Assembly (NCBI GenBank): GCA_900112785.1
Contig: FONB01000001.1
Location: 1 to 64,000, forward strand
Length of the DNA: 64,000 nucleotides
Source: Phytobacter palmae
GTDB lineage: Bacteria > Pseudomonadota > Gammaproteobacteria > Enterobacterales > Enterobacteriaceae
Direction: 5' to 3'
In this document: positions 19,789-29,382 of the stretch, piece by piece
How the letters are laid out: each line of letters begins with the position of its first letter
How positions within the stretch are numbered: the stretch's first letter is position 1
Notes under the pieces: generated by a model
What the model saw: the letters and a program-made list of their open reading frames with translations, nothing else
Told to the model about the DNA's origin: nothing
Databases searched by the model: none
Translations under genes and position numbers: made by a program

Positions 19789-19835
19789 CTAAAGAGAGCT
19801 TTCCCCCGGTGGCGCTTATGGGGCGACAGCAATAC

Positions 19836-19971
19836 AAAAAACTAAAGCGCCCACCTGGGGCGCTTTAGTCGGTCCGGTCTTTGTCTTTCTCTCTATCCCA
19901 ATCTGTTATGGGAGGGTTTCCCCCGACATCAGCACCCCTCAATATGTTGGAGGTTCCGGATTGTGCTGACA
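19836..19971 (-). ncRNA. sraL: small RNA SraL (RyjA)
   Basis: SraL is an RpoS-dependent sRNA encoded on the opposite strand just downstream of soxR. It represses tig and protects rho mRNA in Salmonella (established knowledge). Here the minus strand between soxR and the GST gene has a strong terminator CTAAAGCGCCCCAGGTGGGC then GCTTTAG plus a T-run (plus 19836-19868). About 105 bases upstream is an extended -10 CTAGACTA typical of sigma-S, giving an RNA of about 136 nt against about 140 known. Identification rests on position, size, promoter and terminator, not on an alignment. Confidence 0.72.
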
Positions 19972-19975
19972 CTTT

Positions 19976-19983
19976 TAGTCTAG
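19976..19983 (-). promoter_or_regulatory. sigma-S-like -10 of sraL
   Basis: Minus-strand CTAGACTA matches the sigma-S extended -10 (CTATACTA, 7 of 8). The transcription start would fall near 19970. Confidence 0.55.
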
Positions 19984-20091
19984 GCAATGGCTAAAATTTC
20001 GCCACAATCAGGACGCGTTTTTTTAGGAAATTTTTCATCCAACGGGCAAGCTTTTCTATAGTTAATTCGAATAACTCAGCCGGAGCCTGTC

Positions 20092-20760
20092 ATGCTAAAA
20101 ATTCACCATCTTAATCAGTCTCGTTCGCAGCGCATTCTGTGGGCGCTGGAAGAATTGGGTGTACCGTATCAACTCATTCATTACCAACGTGAAAAAAACA
20201 TGCTGGCCCCTGCGTCGCTCAAAAAAGTGCATCCATTAGGCAAATCACCGGTACTTGAGGACGACGATCTGATCATCGCTGAATCCGGCGCTATTCTGGA
20301 ATATTTGCAGGAGACCTACGATACACAGAGCCATTTGAAACCTCAGGAGAGAGAACCGCGCCAACAGTATCGCTTTTGGCTGCATTATGCCGAAGGATCG
20401 TTGATGCCTTTATTATTGATGAAACTTGTCTTTACCAGCCTCGGTAAACCACCGGTACCGTTTGGTGTGCGAACGATAGGAAAAATGCTTGGCCAGGGCA
20501 TTCAGAAAGCCTGGCTCGATAAGCAAATCGAAACCCACGCGCGTTTTATCGAGTCGCAGCTGGCGGTGAAGCCCTGGTTTGCCGGAGAGGAATTGAGCAT
20601 GGCCGACATTCAGATGAGTTTCCCGATTTTCGCGTTGCTCTCACGGGGCGGAATTGCCGATCTTCCGCATACGCAGTCATGGAAAAAGCGAGTTGAAATG
20701 CGCCCGGCCTGGCAACGAGCGATTGAGCAGGGCGGTCCTTTTGATCTCCCCGGTACGTAA
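20092..20760 (+). CDS. glutathione S-transferase family protein
   Basis: 222 residues. N-terminal thioredoxin-like domain (MLKIHHLNQSRSQRILWALE to about residue 80; GSH-contact region KSPVLED and ESGAILEYL) and an all-helical C-terminal domain ending WQRAIEQGGPF, with the N-capping-type segment LSMADIQMSFP. The catalytic Ser/Tyr/Cys is not obvious; S10 or S12 in the first loop are candidates. E. coli K-12 lacks a gene here, but the position after soxR suggests a detoxification role. Substrate unknown. Preceded by GCCGGAGCCTGTC. Confidence 0.88.
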   Translation: MLKIHHLNQSRSQRILWALEELGVPYQLIHYQREKNMLAPASLKKVHPLGKSPVLEDDDLIIAESGAILEYLQETYDTQSHLKPQEREPRQQYRFWLHYAEGSLMPLLLMKLVFTSLGKPPVPFGVRTIGKMLGQGIQKAWLDKQIETHARFIESQLAVKPWFAGEELSMADIQMSFPIFALLSRGGIADLPHTQSWKKRVEMRPAWQRAIEQGGPFDLPGT

Positions 20761-21066
20761 TATTGATCGTGAATTGTTGCAAAGTTGCGCAGGGACGATA
20801 ACGTTTGCGCATCGGTCGGTTAATTCTTCATCGTCATAAGCGAAAATTAGCAAAAAGCGGCAAAGTTCAGTTGAAAAGCGGCATCTAAACGCTGGATAAT
20901 CGTTTGCCTTTTTTGACCAACCGTTTTGTATGCGCGGAGTTAATCGTTTGCTTTTTGTGACACCCCTTCGTCACAACGCAGCTCAGGGAGACGACGTTTA
21001 ACCGGCAGTGGACACTGTCCGCCACGCATATCAACGAAAGATAAAAACTCTCAGGGGATGTTTCCT
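20761..21066. other. 306-bp ghxP leader with three CGTTTGC motifs
   Basis: It contains a PurR-like box (20795-20810) and two weaker copies, GGATAATCGTTTGCCT (20894-20909, 10 of 16 matches) and AGTTAATCGTTTGCTT (20938-20953, 11 of 16). No ORF and no clear terminator for the GST gene. Confidence 0.5.
20795..20810. promoter_or_regulatory. PurR box upstream of ghxP
   Basis: ACGATAACGTTTGCGC matches the PurR consensus ACGCAAACGTTTGCGT at 13 of 16 positions. It lies about 260 bases before ghxP, a purine permease gene listed in the E. coli PurR regulon. Confidence 0.65.
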
Positions 21067-22416
21067 ATGTCTACGCCTTCTGCGCGTACTGGCGGTTCGC
21101 TTGACGCCTTATTTAAAATTTCTGCTCGCGGCAGTACTGTTCGTCAGGAAATTGTTGCTGGTTTAACCACGTTTCTGGCAATGGTCTATTCCGTTATCGT
21201 CGTGCCTGGCATGCTCGGTAAAGCGGGCTTTCCGCCAGCGGCGGTGTTTGTCGCTACCTGCCTGGTTGCCGGTGTAGGTTCGATCGTTATGGGGCTGTGG
21301 GCAAACCTGCCTCTGGCTATCGGTTGCGCCATCTCACTGACCGCGTTCACTGCATTCAGCCTGGTGCTGGGTCAACATATCAGTGTTCCGGTCGCGCTGG
21401 GTGCCGTATTCCTGATGGGGGTGCTTTTTACCGTTATTTCCGCAACCGGCATCCGTAGCTGGATCCTGCGCAACCTGCCGCAAGGTGTTGCGCACGGCAC
21501 CGGTATCGGTATCGGTCTGTTCCTGCTGCTGATCGCGGCAAACGGCGTAGGCCTGGTTATCAAGAATCCGCTGGATGGCCTGCCGGTCACGCTGGGCCAC
21601 TTCGCCAGCTTCCCGGTGATCATGTCGCTGATTGGTCTTGCGGTCATCATCGGTCTTGAAAAACTGAAAGTGCCGGGTGGCATCCTGCTGACCATCATCG
21701 GGGTCTCTATTGTCGGGCTGATCTTCGACCCGAGCGTGCACTTCTCCGGTATTTTCGCTATGCCTTCGCTGAGCGATGACAAAGGCAACTCCCTGATCGG
21801 CAGCCTTGATATCGTAGGCGCGTTGAATCCGGTTGTACTGCCAAGTGTACTGGCGCTGGTGATGACGGCGGTATTTGATGCTACCGGTACTATCCGTGCG
21901 GTTGCTGGTCAGGCGAACCTGCTGGATAAAGACGGGCAGATTATTGATGGCGGCAAAGCGCTGACCACCGACTCCCTGAGCAGTGTGTTCTCCGGTCTGG
22001 TGGGTGCAGCACCGGCAGCGGTATACATTGAGTCTGCAGCGGGCACGGCGGCAGGTGGTAAAACCGGCCTGACAGCGATCACCGTTGGCGTACTGTTCCT
22101 GTTGATTCTGTTCCTCTCTCCGCTCTCCTACCTGGTTCCGGCGTATGCTACGGCTCCGGCGCTGATGTACGTAGGTTTGCTGATGCTGAGCAACGTGGCG
22201 AAAATCGACTTTGCCGACTTCGTTGATGCGATGTCTGGCCTGATTACCGCTGTATTCATCGTGCTGACCTGTAATATCGTTACCGGCATCATGATCGGTT
22301 TTGCCTCTCTGGTTATTGGCCGCGTGGTCTCAGGTGATTTCCGTAAACTGAATATCGGTACTGTGGTTATCGCCGTGGCGCTGGTTGTCTTCTATGCAGG
22401 CGGCTGGGCAATCTGA
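21067..22416 (+). CDS. ghxP: guanine/hypoxanthine permease GhxP
   Basis: High-affinity proton-coupled purine-base symporter of the NCS2/AzgA group, inner membrane. 449 residues, same as E. coli GhxP (YjcD), with 12-14 membrane segments. Characteristic stretches include [20 protein letters not shown] near the N-terminus, [12 protein letters not shown], and the substrate-site stretch [18 protein letters not shown]. The start is the ATG giving [13 protein letters not shown]; the ATG three codons earlier is less likely. GhxP and its paralogue GhxQ import guanine and hypoxanthine. Confidence 0.94.
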   Translation: MSTPSARTGGSLDALFKISARGSTVRQEIVAGLTTFLAMVYSVIVVPGMLGKAGFPPAAVFVATCLVAGVGSIVMGLWANLPLAIGCAISLTAFTAFSLVLGQHISVPVALGAVFLMGVLFTVISATGIRSWILRNLPQGVAHGTGIGIGLFLLLIAANGVGLVIKNPLDGLPVTLGHFASFPVIMSLIGLAVIIGLEKLKVPGGILLTIIGVSIVGLIFDPSVHFSGIFAMPSLSDDKGNSLIGSLDIVGALNPVVLPSVLALVMTAVFDATGTIRAVAGQANLLDKDGQIIDGGKALTTDSLSSVFSGLVGAAPAAVYIESAAGTAAGGKTGLTAITVGVLFLLILFLSPLSYLVPAYATAPALMYVGLLMLSNVAKIDFADFVDAMSGLITAVFIVLTCNIVTGIMIGFASLVIGRVVSGDFRKLNIGTVVIAVALVVFYAGGWAI

Positions 22417-22433
22417 TTTCCCGCGTCTTGTGT

Positions 22434-22466
22434 AAAACGGGTGGCTCAGGCCGCCCGTTTTCATTT
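22434..22466 (+). terminator. terminator of ghxP
   Basis: AAAACGGGTGGC (22434-22445) pairs with GCCGCCCGTTTT (22450-22461), one G-T pair, and the T-run at the 3' arm continues TCATTTTTT. Confidence 0.85.
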
Positions 22467-22556
22467 TTTGCGCACATCCTGTTTCCTTTGCGTTAAGCTG
22501 AATGTTCTATCATCAAGGCATGACGCTTAAATAAAAACATCGCAAACAGGGAACGC

Positions 22557-24203
22557 ATGGAAATCTTTTTTACCATTCTCATCATGACCTTAGTGGTTTC
22601 GCTCTCGGGCGTAGTCACACGTGTAATGCCATTTCAAATCCCACTCCCGCTTATGCAAATCGCCATTGGTGCGCTACTGGCTTTCCCTACGTTTGGGCTG
22701 CATGTGGAGTTCGATCCGGAGCTGTTCCTCGTCCTGTTTATTCCGCCATTGCTGTTTGCCGATGGCTGGAAAACGCCCACGCGCGAATTCCTTGAACATG
22801 GCCGGGAAATTTTAGGACTGGCGCTGGCGCTGGTCGTAGTCACCGTCGTTGGGATAGGTTTTCTGATTTACTGGCTGGTGCCGGGTATTCCCCTGGTTCC
22901 GGCTTTTGCCCTGGCGGCGGTGCTGTCGCCTACCGATGCGGTGGCGCTGTCTGGCATTGTCGGGGAAGGGCGCATCCCGAAGAAGATCATGGGGATTTTG
23001 CAGGGTGAAGCGTTGATGAACGACGCATCCGGCCTGGTCTCGCTGAAATTCGCCGTGTCGGTTGCGATGGGTACGATGGTGTTCACCATCGGTGGAGCGA
23101 CGCTGGAGTTCGTCAAAGTGGCACTTGGCGGCATTCTCGCCGGGTTCGTGGTGAGCTGGCTGTATGGCCGCTCGCTGCGCTTTCTCAGCCGCTGGGGCGG
23201 TGATGAGCCTGCCACACAAATCGTCCTGCTGTTCCTGCTGCCGTTCGCCTCCTATCTGATTGCAGAACATATTGGTTTTTCCGGTATCCTCGCCGCGGTG
23301 GCCGCCGGTATGACAATCACCCGCTCCGGCGTGATGCGCACTGCGCCGCTCGCTATGCGCCTGCGTGCCAACAGTACCTGGGCGATGCTGGAGTTTGTCT
23401 TTAACGGCATGGTGTTCCTGTTGTTAGGTCTGCAGTTGCCGGGGATTCTTGAATCTTCTCTGGCTGCCGCAGAAGCCGATCCGAACGTGGAAACCTGGAT
23501 GCTGTTTACCGACATCGTGCTGATTTACGGCGCGCTAATGCTGGTGCGTTTTGGCTGGCTGTGGACGATGAAAAGGTTCAGTCTGCGCTTTTTACACAAA
23601 AAGCCGATGGAGTTCGGTTCCTGGAGTACACGGGAGCTGTTGATTGCCTCTTTCGCGGGCGTGCGCGGCGCAATTACTCTGGCTGGTGTGCTGTCTATCC
23701 CGCTGTTTTTACCCGATGGCAGTGGTTTTCCGGCCCGTTATGAACTGGTGTTCCTCGCCGCCGGAGTCATTCTGTTTTCGCTGTTTGTAGGCGTTGTGGC
23801 GCTGCCTTCTCTGTTGCAGCATATTGAAGTGCGCGATCACTCGCAGCAGCATAAAGAAGAGCGTCTTGCGCGAGCGATGATTGCTGAGGTGGCGATTGTC
23901 GCGATTCAGAAAATGGAAGAGCGTCTGGCGGCCGATGCGGAAGAGAACATTGATAACCAACTGCTCACGGAAGTCAGCTCCAGGGTGATTGGTAATCTGC
24001 GTCGTCGGGCAGACGGGCGCAATAATGCGGAAAGTTCGCTGCTGGAAGAGAATCTTGAACGTCGTTTCCGTCTGGCGGCCCTGCGTTCGGAGCGTGCGGA
24101 GCTTTACCACCTGCGCGCAACACGGCAAATCAGCAATGAGACATTACAGAAGATGCTGCACGATCTCGATTTGCTGGAAGCGCTGTTGATCGAGAAGAAG
24201 TAA
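22557..24203 (+). CDS. yjcE: CPA1-family Na+/H+ antiporter YjcE
   Basis: 548 residues (E. coli YjcE 549). About 12 membrane segments fill residues 1-420, followed by a cytosolic helical tail of about 120 residues (HIEVRDHSQQHKEERLARA onwards). Diagnostic CPA1 motifs are LAAVLSPTDAVALSG and GEALMNDASGLVSLKFA, the latter with the Asn-Asp ion-binding pair. Predicted to exchange cytoplasmic Na+ (or K+) for H+ in the inner membrane; actual ion specificity in E. coli is not settled. Confidence 0.92.
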   Translation: MEIFFTILIMTLVVSLSGVVTRVMPFQIPLPLMQIAIGALLAFPTFGLHVEFDPELFLVLFIPPLLFADGWKTPTREFLEHGREILGLALALVVVTVVGIGFLIYWLVPGIPLVPAFALAAVLSPTDAVALSGIVGEGRIPKKIMGILQGEALMNDASGLVSLKFAVSVAMGTMVFTIGGATLEFVKVALGGILAGFVVSWLYGRSLRFLSRWGGDEPATQIVLLFLLPFASYLIAEHIGFSGILAAVAAGMTITRSGVMRTAPLAMRLRANSTWAMLEFVFNGMVFLLLGLQLPGILESSLAAAEADPNVETWMLFTDIVLIYGALMLVRFGWLWTMKRFSLRFLHKKPMEFGSWSTRELLIASFAGVRGAITLAGVLSIPLFLPDGSGFPARYELVFLAAGVILFSLFVGVVALPSLLQHIEVRDHSQQHKEERLARAMIAEVAIVAIQKMEERLAADAEENIDNQLLTEVSSRVIGNLRRRADGRNNAESSLLEENLERRFRLAALRSERAELYHLRATRQISNETLQKMLHDLDLLEALLIEKK

Positions 24204-24220
24204 GTTCTCCTTACCTTAAT

Positions 24221-24244
24221 CCCTCTCCCCGCAGGGGAGAGGGG
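24221..24244. repeat. C/T-rich palindrome after yjcE
   Basis: CCCTCTCCCC-GCA-GGGGAGAGGG: a perfect 10-bp inverted repeat of a type that recurs at 29342, 48926 and 52614 in this window. May act as a transcript-end hairpin; there is no strong T-tract. Confidence 0.75.
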
Positions 24245-24270
24245 ATCGTTATCGTGCATATTTTGAAAAT

Positions 24271-24303
24271 GTAGCCGCTTAAGGCGGTTACGCCGCATCC
24301 GCG
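24271..24303. repeat. REP-like element
   Basis: The minus strand reads GGATGCGGCGTAACCGCC followed by TTAAGCGGC, a variant of the enterobacterial REP palindrome, between the convergent yjcE and lysR-type genes. Confidence 0.7.
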
Positions 24304-24310
24304 ACTGCCA

Positions 24311-25219
24311 TCACTTTCCTTCACCGCGCGCTGTATCCGGATTCACCCAGAACCCTTCACAACACTGCAGCCAGGCCTGTGCACTGCGGGATAAATAGCT
24401 GCCTTCACGCCAAATCATCCCCAGATGCCAGCGTAAATCGCTCTCCAGCGGAACCCAACGCAGCGTCTGTTTATCCAGCCGCTGGCAAATAGGCTCTGGC
24501 AAAATCGCAATCCCCACCCCTGCCTGTACCATCGCGGCCAGGAAATCCCACTGCCCGCTGCGTACGGCGATCCGTGGTTTCACCCCATGCTCGTTAAAAA
24601 GCTGCATAAGCTGGCGGCTGAGGGCGAAATCTTCGTTATAGATGAGCAACGGGTGCCCGGCCAACTGTTCAGGGGTTATCGAATGGGCGTTCAGCCAGTC
24701 GCCGGAGCGCGGCACCAGCACACAGAGGGGATGGCTGAATAGCGGCAGCGTAGAAAGACCGCTATCCTCCTCGACGGGCAGGGCGGTCATCGCCAGGTCC
24801 AGTTCGCCGTTAATGACTGCCTGCTGGACAGTCAGGCCGCCAAACTCGGAGATTTTCAGCTCGACGCCGGGATAGCGCTGGCGAAACAGGCCTATCGGCC
24901 CGGCCATCAGCATTCCGACCATTGGCGGGATCCCGAGGCGCAGCAGGCCTTTATTTAAGTGGTTGATATCATCCAGCTCCGCCTCAAGCTGGCGAAACTC
25001 GGCAAGGATAGCCAGCCCGCGTTCGAACACCACACGCCCGGTATCGGTGAGGAGTAATTTGCGCCCGTCGCGAATCAGTAGCGTACAGTTCAACTCATCT
25101 TCGAGGTTTTTCAGCATCTTACTGATCGTCGGCTGAGTGACAAACAACCGTTCCGCTGCGCGAGTGAAACTTTGCTGACGCACGACTTCCACAAAATAGC
25201 GCAGCGTTCTGATGTCCAT
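24311..25219 (-). CDS. LysR-family regulator of the cidAB-like pair
   Basis: 302 residues. N-terminal winged HTH (MDIRTLRYFVEVVRQQSFTR; recognition region TQPTISKMLKNLEDEL) and a two-lobed effector domain (about 90-295). Divergently transcribed from the LrgA/CidA-like gene with 103 bases between starts, the usual arrangement for a LysR regulator and its target. By analogy with CidR it may respond to a fermentation or overflow metabolite such as acetate, but that is inference. The gene is followed by a REP-like element. Confidence 0.85.
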   Translation of the reverse strand: MDIRTLRYFVEVVRQQSFTRAAERLFVTQPTISKMLKNLEDELNCTLLIRDGRKLLLTDTGRVVFERGLAILAEFRQLEAELDDINHLNKGLLRLGIPPMVGMLMAGPIGLFRQRYPGVELKISEFGGLTVQQAVINGELDLAMTALPVEEDSGLSTLPLFSHPLCVLVPRSGDWLNAHSITPEQLAGHPLLIYNEDFALSRQLMQLFNEHGVKPRIAVRSGQWDFLAAMVQAGVGIAILPEPICQRLDKQTLRWVPLESDLRWHLGMIWREGSYLSRSAQAWLQCCEGFWVNPDTARGEGK

Positions 25220-25229
25220 AATTATTCCT

Positions 25230-25255
25230 TTAAACTATGCCAGCGATGAGTTTAA
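25230..25255. promoter_or_regulatory. candidate LysR-type operator
   Basis: TTAAAC (25230-25235) and GTTTAA (25250-25255) form an inverted repeat in the divergent promoter region, containing T-N11-A-type spacing. Inferred target of the adjacent LysR protein. Confidence 0.4.
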
Positions 25256-25322
25256 TTCATTTCAGTATGGCGTAGCGGCTCCCTATACTGTGCTCTCTGT
25301 CTCATTTCCGCGAGAATTATCT

Positions 25323-25733
25323 ATGGATATGGCGTTAGGTCGTATTACGCCTGCCATTGTGCGTCGACTGCAGGTTCCGGTTCAGGTTGTTCTCTATGCC
25401 GGGCTGTTTATCGTGGCGCAATATCTGGTGCAGTGGCTGCATCTTCCCCTTCCCGCTAACCTGGTTGGCATGATCCTGATGCTGGCGCTGATTTTATGTC
25501 GGGTGGTTCCCCTTAGCTGGGTGAGAGCCGGCGCGCGCTGGCTGCTTGCCGAAATGCTGCTGTTCTTTGTGCCTGCCGTTGTGGCTGTGGTGAATTACGC
25601 ACAGCTTTTGATGGTGGAAGGCTGGCGTATCTTTGCCGTCATTGCCCTGAGTACCTTGATGGTGCTGGGGGCCACGGCCTGGGTGGTTGATAAGGTTTAT
25701 CGCTTCGAAATCAGCAGGCTGAATCATGAGTGA
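25323..25733 (+). CDS. CidA/LrgA-family holin-like protein
   Basis: 136 residues from the ATG giving MDMALGRITP; upstream codons run back into the regulator's promoter region and are rejected. Four hydrophobic helices (roughly 20-38, 43-60, 72-92, 100-120) with the family signature PANLVGMILMLALILCRVVP and LLFFVPAVVAVVNY. The CidA/LrgA family was described as holin-like and has been linked to pyruvate or overflow-metabolite transport and programmed lysis. It overlaps the next gene by 8 bases, so the two are translationally coupled. Confidence 0.85.
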   Translation: MDMALGRITPAIVRRLQVPVQVVLYAGLFIVAQYLVQWLHLPLPANLVGMILMLALILCRVVPLSWVRAGARWLLAEMLLFFVPAVVAVVNYAQLLMVEGWRIFAVIALSTLMVLGATAWVVDKVYRFEISRLNHE

Positions 25734-26415
25734 TTTCGCCCTGAGTGTGCTCTGCCTTGTCATGACGCTGGTTATCTATTTTCTCAATAAACGTCTGTAT
25801 CGCCGATTTCATAAGCTCCCGTTAATGCCGTTAGTCTTCACCCCGATAGTGTTGGTACTGATCCTGGTGTTCGGGCATATCTCCTGGCAGCGTTATATCG
25901 GTGAATCTCACTGGCTGCTTTGGCTGTTAGGCCCGGCGACTATCGCATTTGCCGTACCGGTCTATGACAATCTCGCTGTCATTCGTCGCCACTGGATGTC
26001 GCTTTCTGCTGGCGTTATCACCGCTACGCTGGTCGCGGTAACCAGCTCGGTCTGGCTGGCGCGTTTATTTACTCTGCCGGATGAAATTCAGCGCAGTCTG
26101 GCGGTGCGTTCGGTGACGACGCCGTTTGCGCTGGCGGCGGCAGGGCCGTTAGGCGGGCAGCCGGACCTGGTCGCGTTGTTTGTGGTGATTACCGGGGTAT
26201 TTGGTATGGCGGTGGGTGATGTGCTCTTTTTGCGTCTCTCTATTCGCGAAGGGATGGCAAAAGGCGCAGGGTTTGGCGCGGCGTCTCACGGAGCGGGAAC
26301 GGCACGCTCCTATGAGCTTGGCCAACAGGAGGGGGTGGTTGCCAGTCTGGTGATGATGCTCTCCGGTGTGGTGACGGTATTAGCCGCACCGCTGGTGGCC
26401 GTAGTGCTGTTTTGA
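25726..26415 (+). CDS. CidB/LrgB-family membrane protein
   Basis: 229 residues, about 7-8 hydrophobic helices. The LrgB signature is clear: FAVPVYDNLAVIRRHW, VTTPFALAAAGPLGGQPDL and GAASHGAGTARSYELG. It forms the second half of the LrgA/LrgB-type transporter or lysis module. Likely co-transcribed with the preceding gene under the LysR regulator. Lies 32 kb from, and not obviously connected with, any lysis genes, so a metabolite-transport role is as likely as lysis. Confidence 0.88.
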   Translation: MSDFALSVLCLVMTLVIYFLNKRLYRRFHKLPLMPLVFTPIVLVLILVFGHISWQRYIGESHWLLWLLGPATIAFAVPVYDNLAVIRRHWMSLSAGVITATLVAVTSSVWLARLFTLPDEIQRSLAVRSVTTPFALAAAGPLGGQPDLVALFVVITGVFGMAVGDVLFLRLSIREGMAKGAGFGAASHGAGTARSYELGQQEGVVASLVMMLSGVVTVLAAPLVAVVLF

Positions 26416-26497
26416 TTTTTTTGCCTGAGATGTTATTTCTTTTTGCTACTCCTTACACTGATGATTCACTCACCTCACCCGTGAAAGGATACTCAGC

Positions 26498-26893
26498 GTG
26501 AAATTACTGTGGTTATCAGCCCTTCTGCTCAGCCAGTCCGTCCTGGCGTATTGCCCCGATGAAAACCAACAGGTGGCCTTACAAGGGACATTAATACAGC
26601 AGACCCGGCCCGGAGCGCCGAATTACGAAAGTATTCAAGAGGGCGACGAAGCCGTTACTTACGATTATCTGCAGTTGGATCAGCCGTTTGAATGTGATGT
26701 GAATGGTGAGAGCGAAAACGTTCCGCTTGTACAGTTGGTGTTGATAGACAAGGCGAAAATCGGTTATGCCGACCTGGCACCCCGTCTGGGCAAAGAGGTT
26801 ATCGTGACCGGTAAAACGATGTACGCACAGGCTGGCCGCCACTATACCCCCGTGTTGCTTATTGTGGATGGCGTCAAAGACGTTACGCCCTGA
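26498..26893 (+). CDS. exported DUF4431-type protein
   Basis: 131 residues with a clear signal peptide (MKLLWLSALLLSQSVLA, cleavage before YCPDENQQ). The mature protein is a small beta-rich domain (VALQGTLIQQT, YDYLQLDQPFECD, GKEVIVTGKTMYAQAGRHYTPVLL), resembling an OB-like fold, and contains two cysteines. It fits the DUF4431 family by memory. Probably periplasmic; function unknown. Confidence 0.75.
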   Translation: MKLLWLSALLLSQSVLAYCPDENQQVALQGTLIQQTRPGAPNYESIQEGDEAVTYDYLQLDQPFECDVNGESENVPLVQLVLIDKAKIGYADLAPRLGKEVIVTGKTMYAQAGRHYTPVLLIVDGVKDVTP

Positions 26894-27050
26894 ACAAAAG
26901 CGAGATGCGCTCATTCAGTTTCAGCAGTTCCAGCAGGCGCTACGTGAGAAAAACGTGGTGGCAGTGAAAACCAGGTTTGTCTTCCCCTTAGAGGGCAATT
27001 CCTGCGATTTCATTCCTGACGACGAATCGAAGCCGACCCGCTGGCGATAG
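26894..27050 (+). pseudogene. remnant of a small gene
   Basis: An open stretch reading EQKRDALIQFQQFQQALREK then VVAVKTRFVFPLEGNSCDF has natural-looking protein composition but begins in the overlap with the preceding stop and has no plausible start or ribosome-binding site. It ends abruptly at TGGCGATAG. It looks like the 5'-truncated or decayed remains of a gene downstream of the DUF4431 gene. Confidence 0.35.
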
Positions 27051-27113
27051 TCTTAAGCGTATATTTCCGCAGTTTGCTCTTGATGAAAAAAGCGCGCCGG
27101 AAAAAGCGTGATG

Positions 27114-27141
27114 TTGCCCCGGTCATGGGTGACCGGGGCAA
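27114..27141 (-). terminator. terminator of the acs-yjcH-actP operon
   Basis: TTGCCCCGGTCA, loop TGGG, TGACCGGGGCAA: perfect 12-bp stem starting 6 bases beyond the actP stop. The minus strand continues CATCACGCTTTTTCC. Confidence 0.8.
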
Positions 27142-27147
27142 AGGGGC

Positions 27148-29111
<1,964 letters not shown>

Positions 29112-29149
29112 AGAACTCTCCAGAGGTATCCCCTTCGTCTTTCACGCCA

Positions 29150-29310
29150 CAGGTTCGTTGGCCGCACTTGTTACTCAGCCCATCCCTGAGCCTCGCCCCT
29201 GACGGGGCAGTTACAAGTAACGTTCAAATCTGTTCCGGACAGATTTGTCGCCCCAGTCACATAGTTTCCTGTGCTCCTGGGGTTGTGCGCGTTGGCCGCC
29301 TTCCTGTAAC
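29150..29310. repeat. structured repetitive element between acs and yjcH
   Basis: It holds CAAATCTGT-TCCGG-ACAGATTTG (29225-29247, perfect 9-bp arms), a CCCCAG...CTGGGG pair (about 29251-29282), GTTAC-AA-GTAAC just upstream, and two copies of GTTGGCCGC (29157 and about 29297) at the outer ends. It has the build of a dispersed palindromic intergenic element lying within the operon. Confidence 0.55.
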
Positions 29311-29341
29311 GCGAAATCCTTTGGGGAGGGTTTTTATTATT

Positions 29342-29364
29342 CCCTCTCCCTTTCAGGGAGAGGG
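29342..29364. repeat. C/T-rich palindrome after acs
   Basis: CCCTCTCCCT-TTC-AGGGAGAGGG, perfect 10-bp arms, 19 bases beyond the acs stop. Same family as the palindromes at 24221, 48926 and 52614. Inside the acs operon it may lower expression of yjcH-actP or stabilise acs mRNA. Confidence 0.75.
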
Positions 29365-29382
29365 GCAGGGTGAGGGTAGTTG

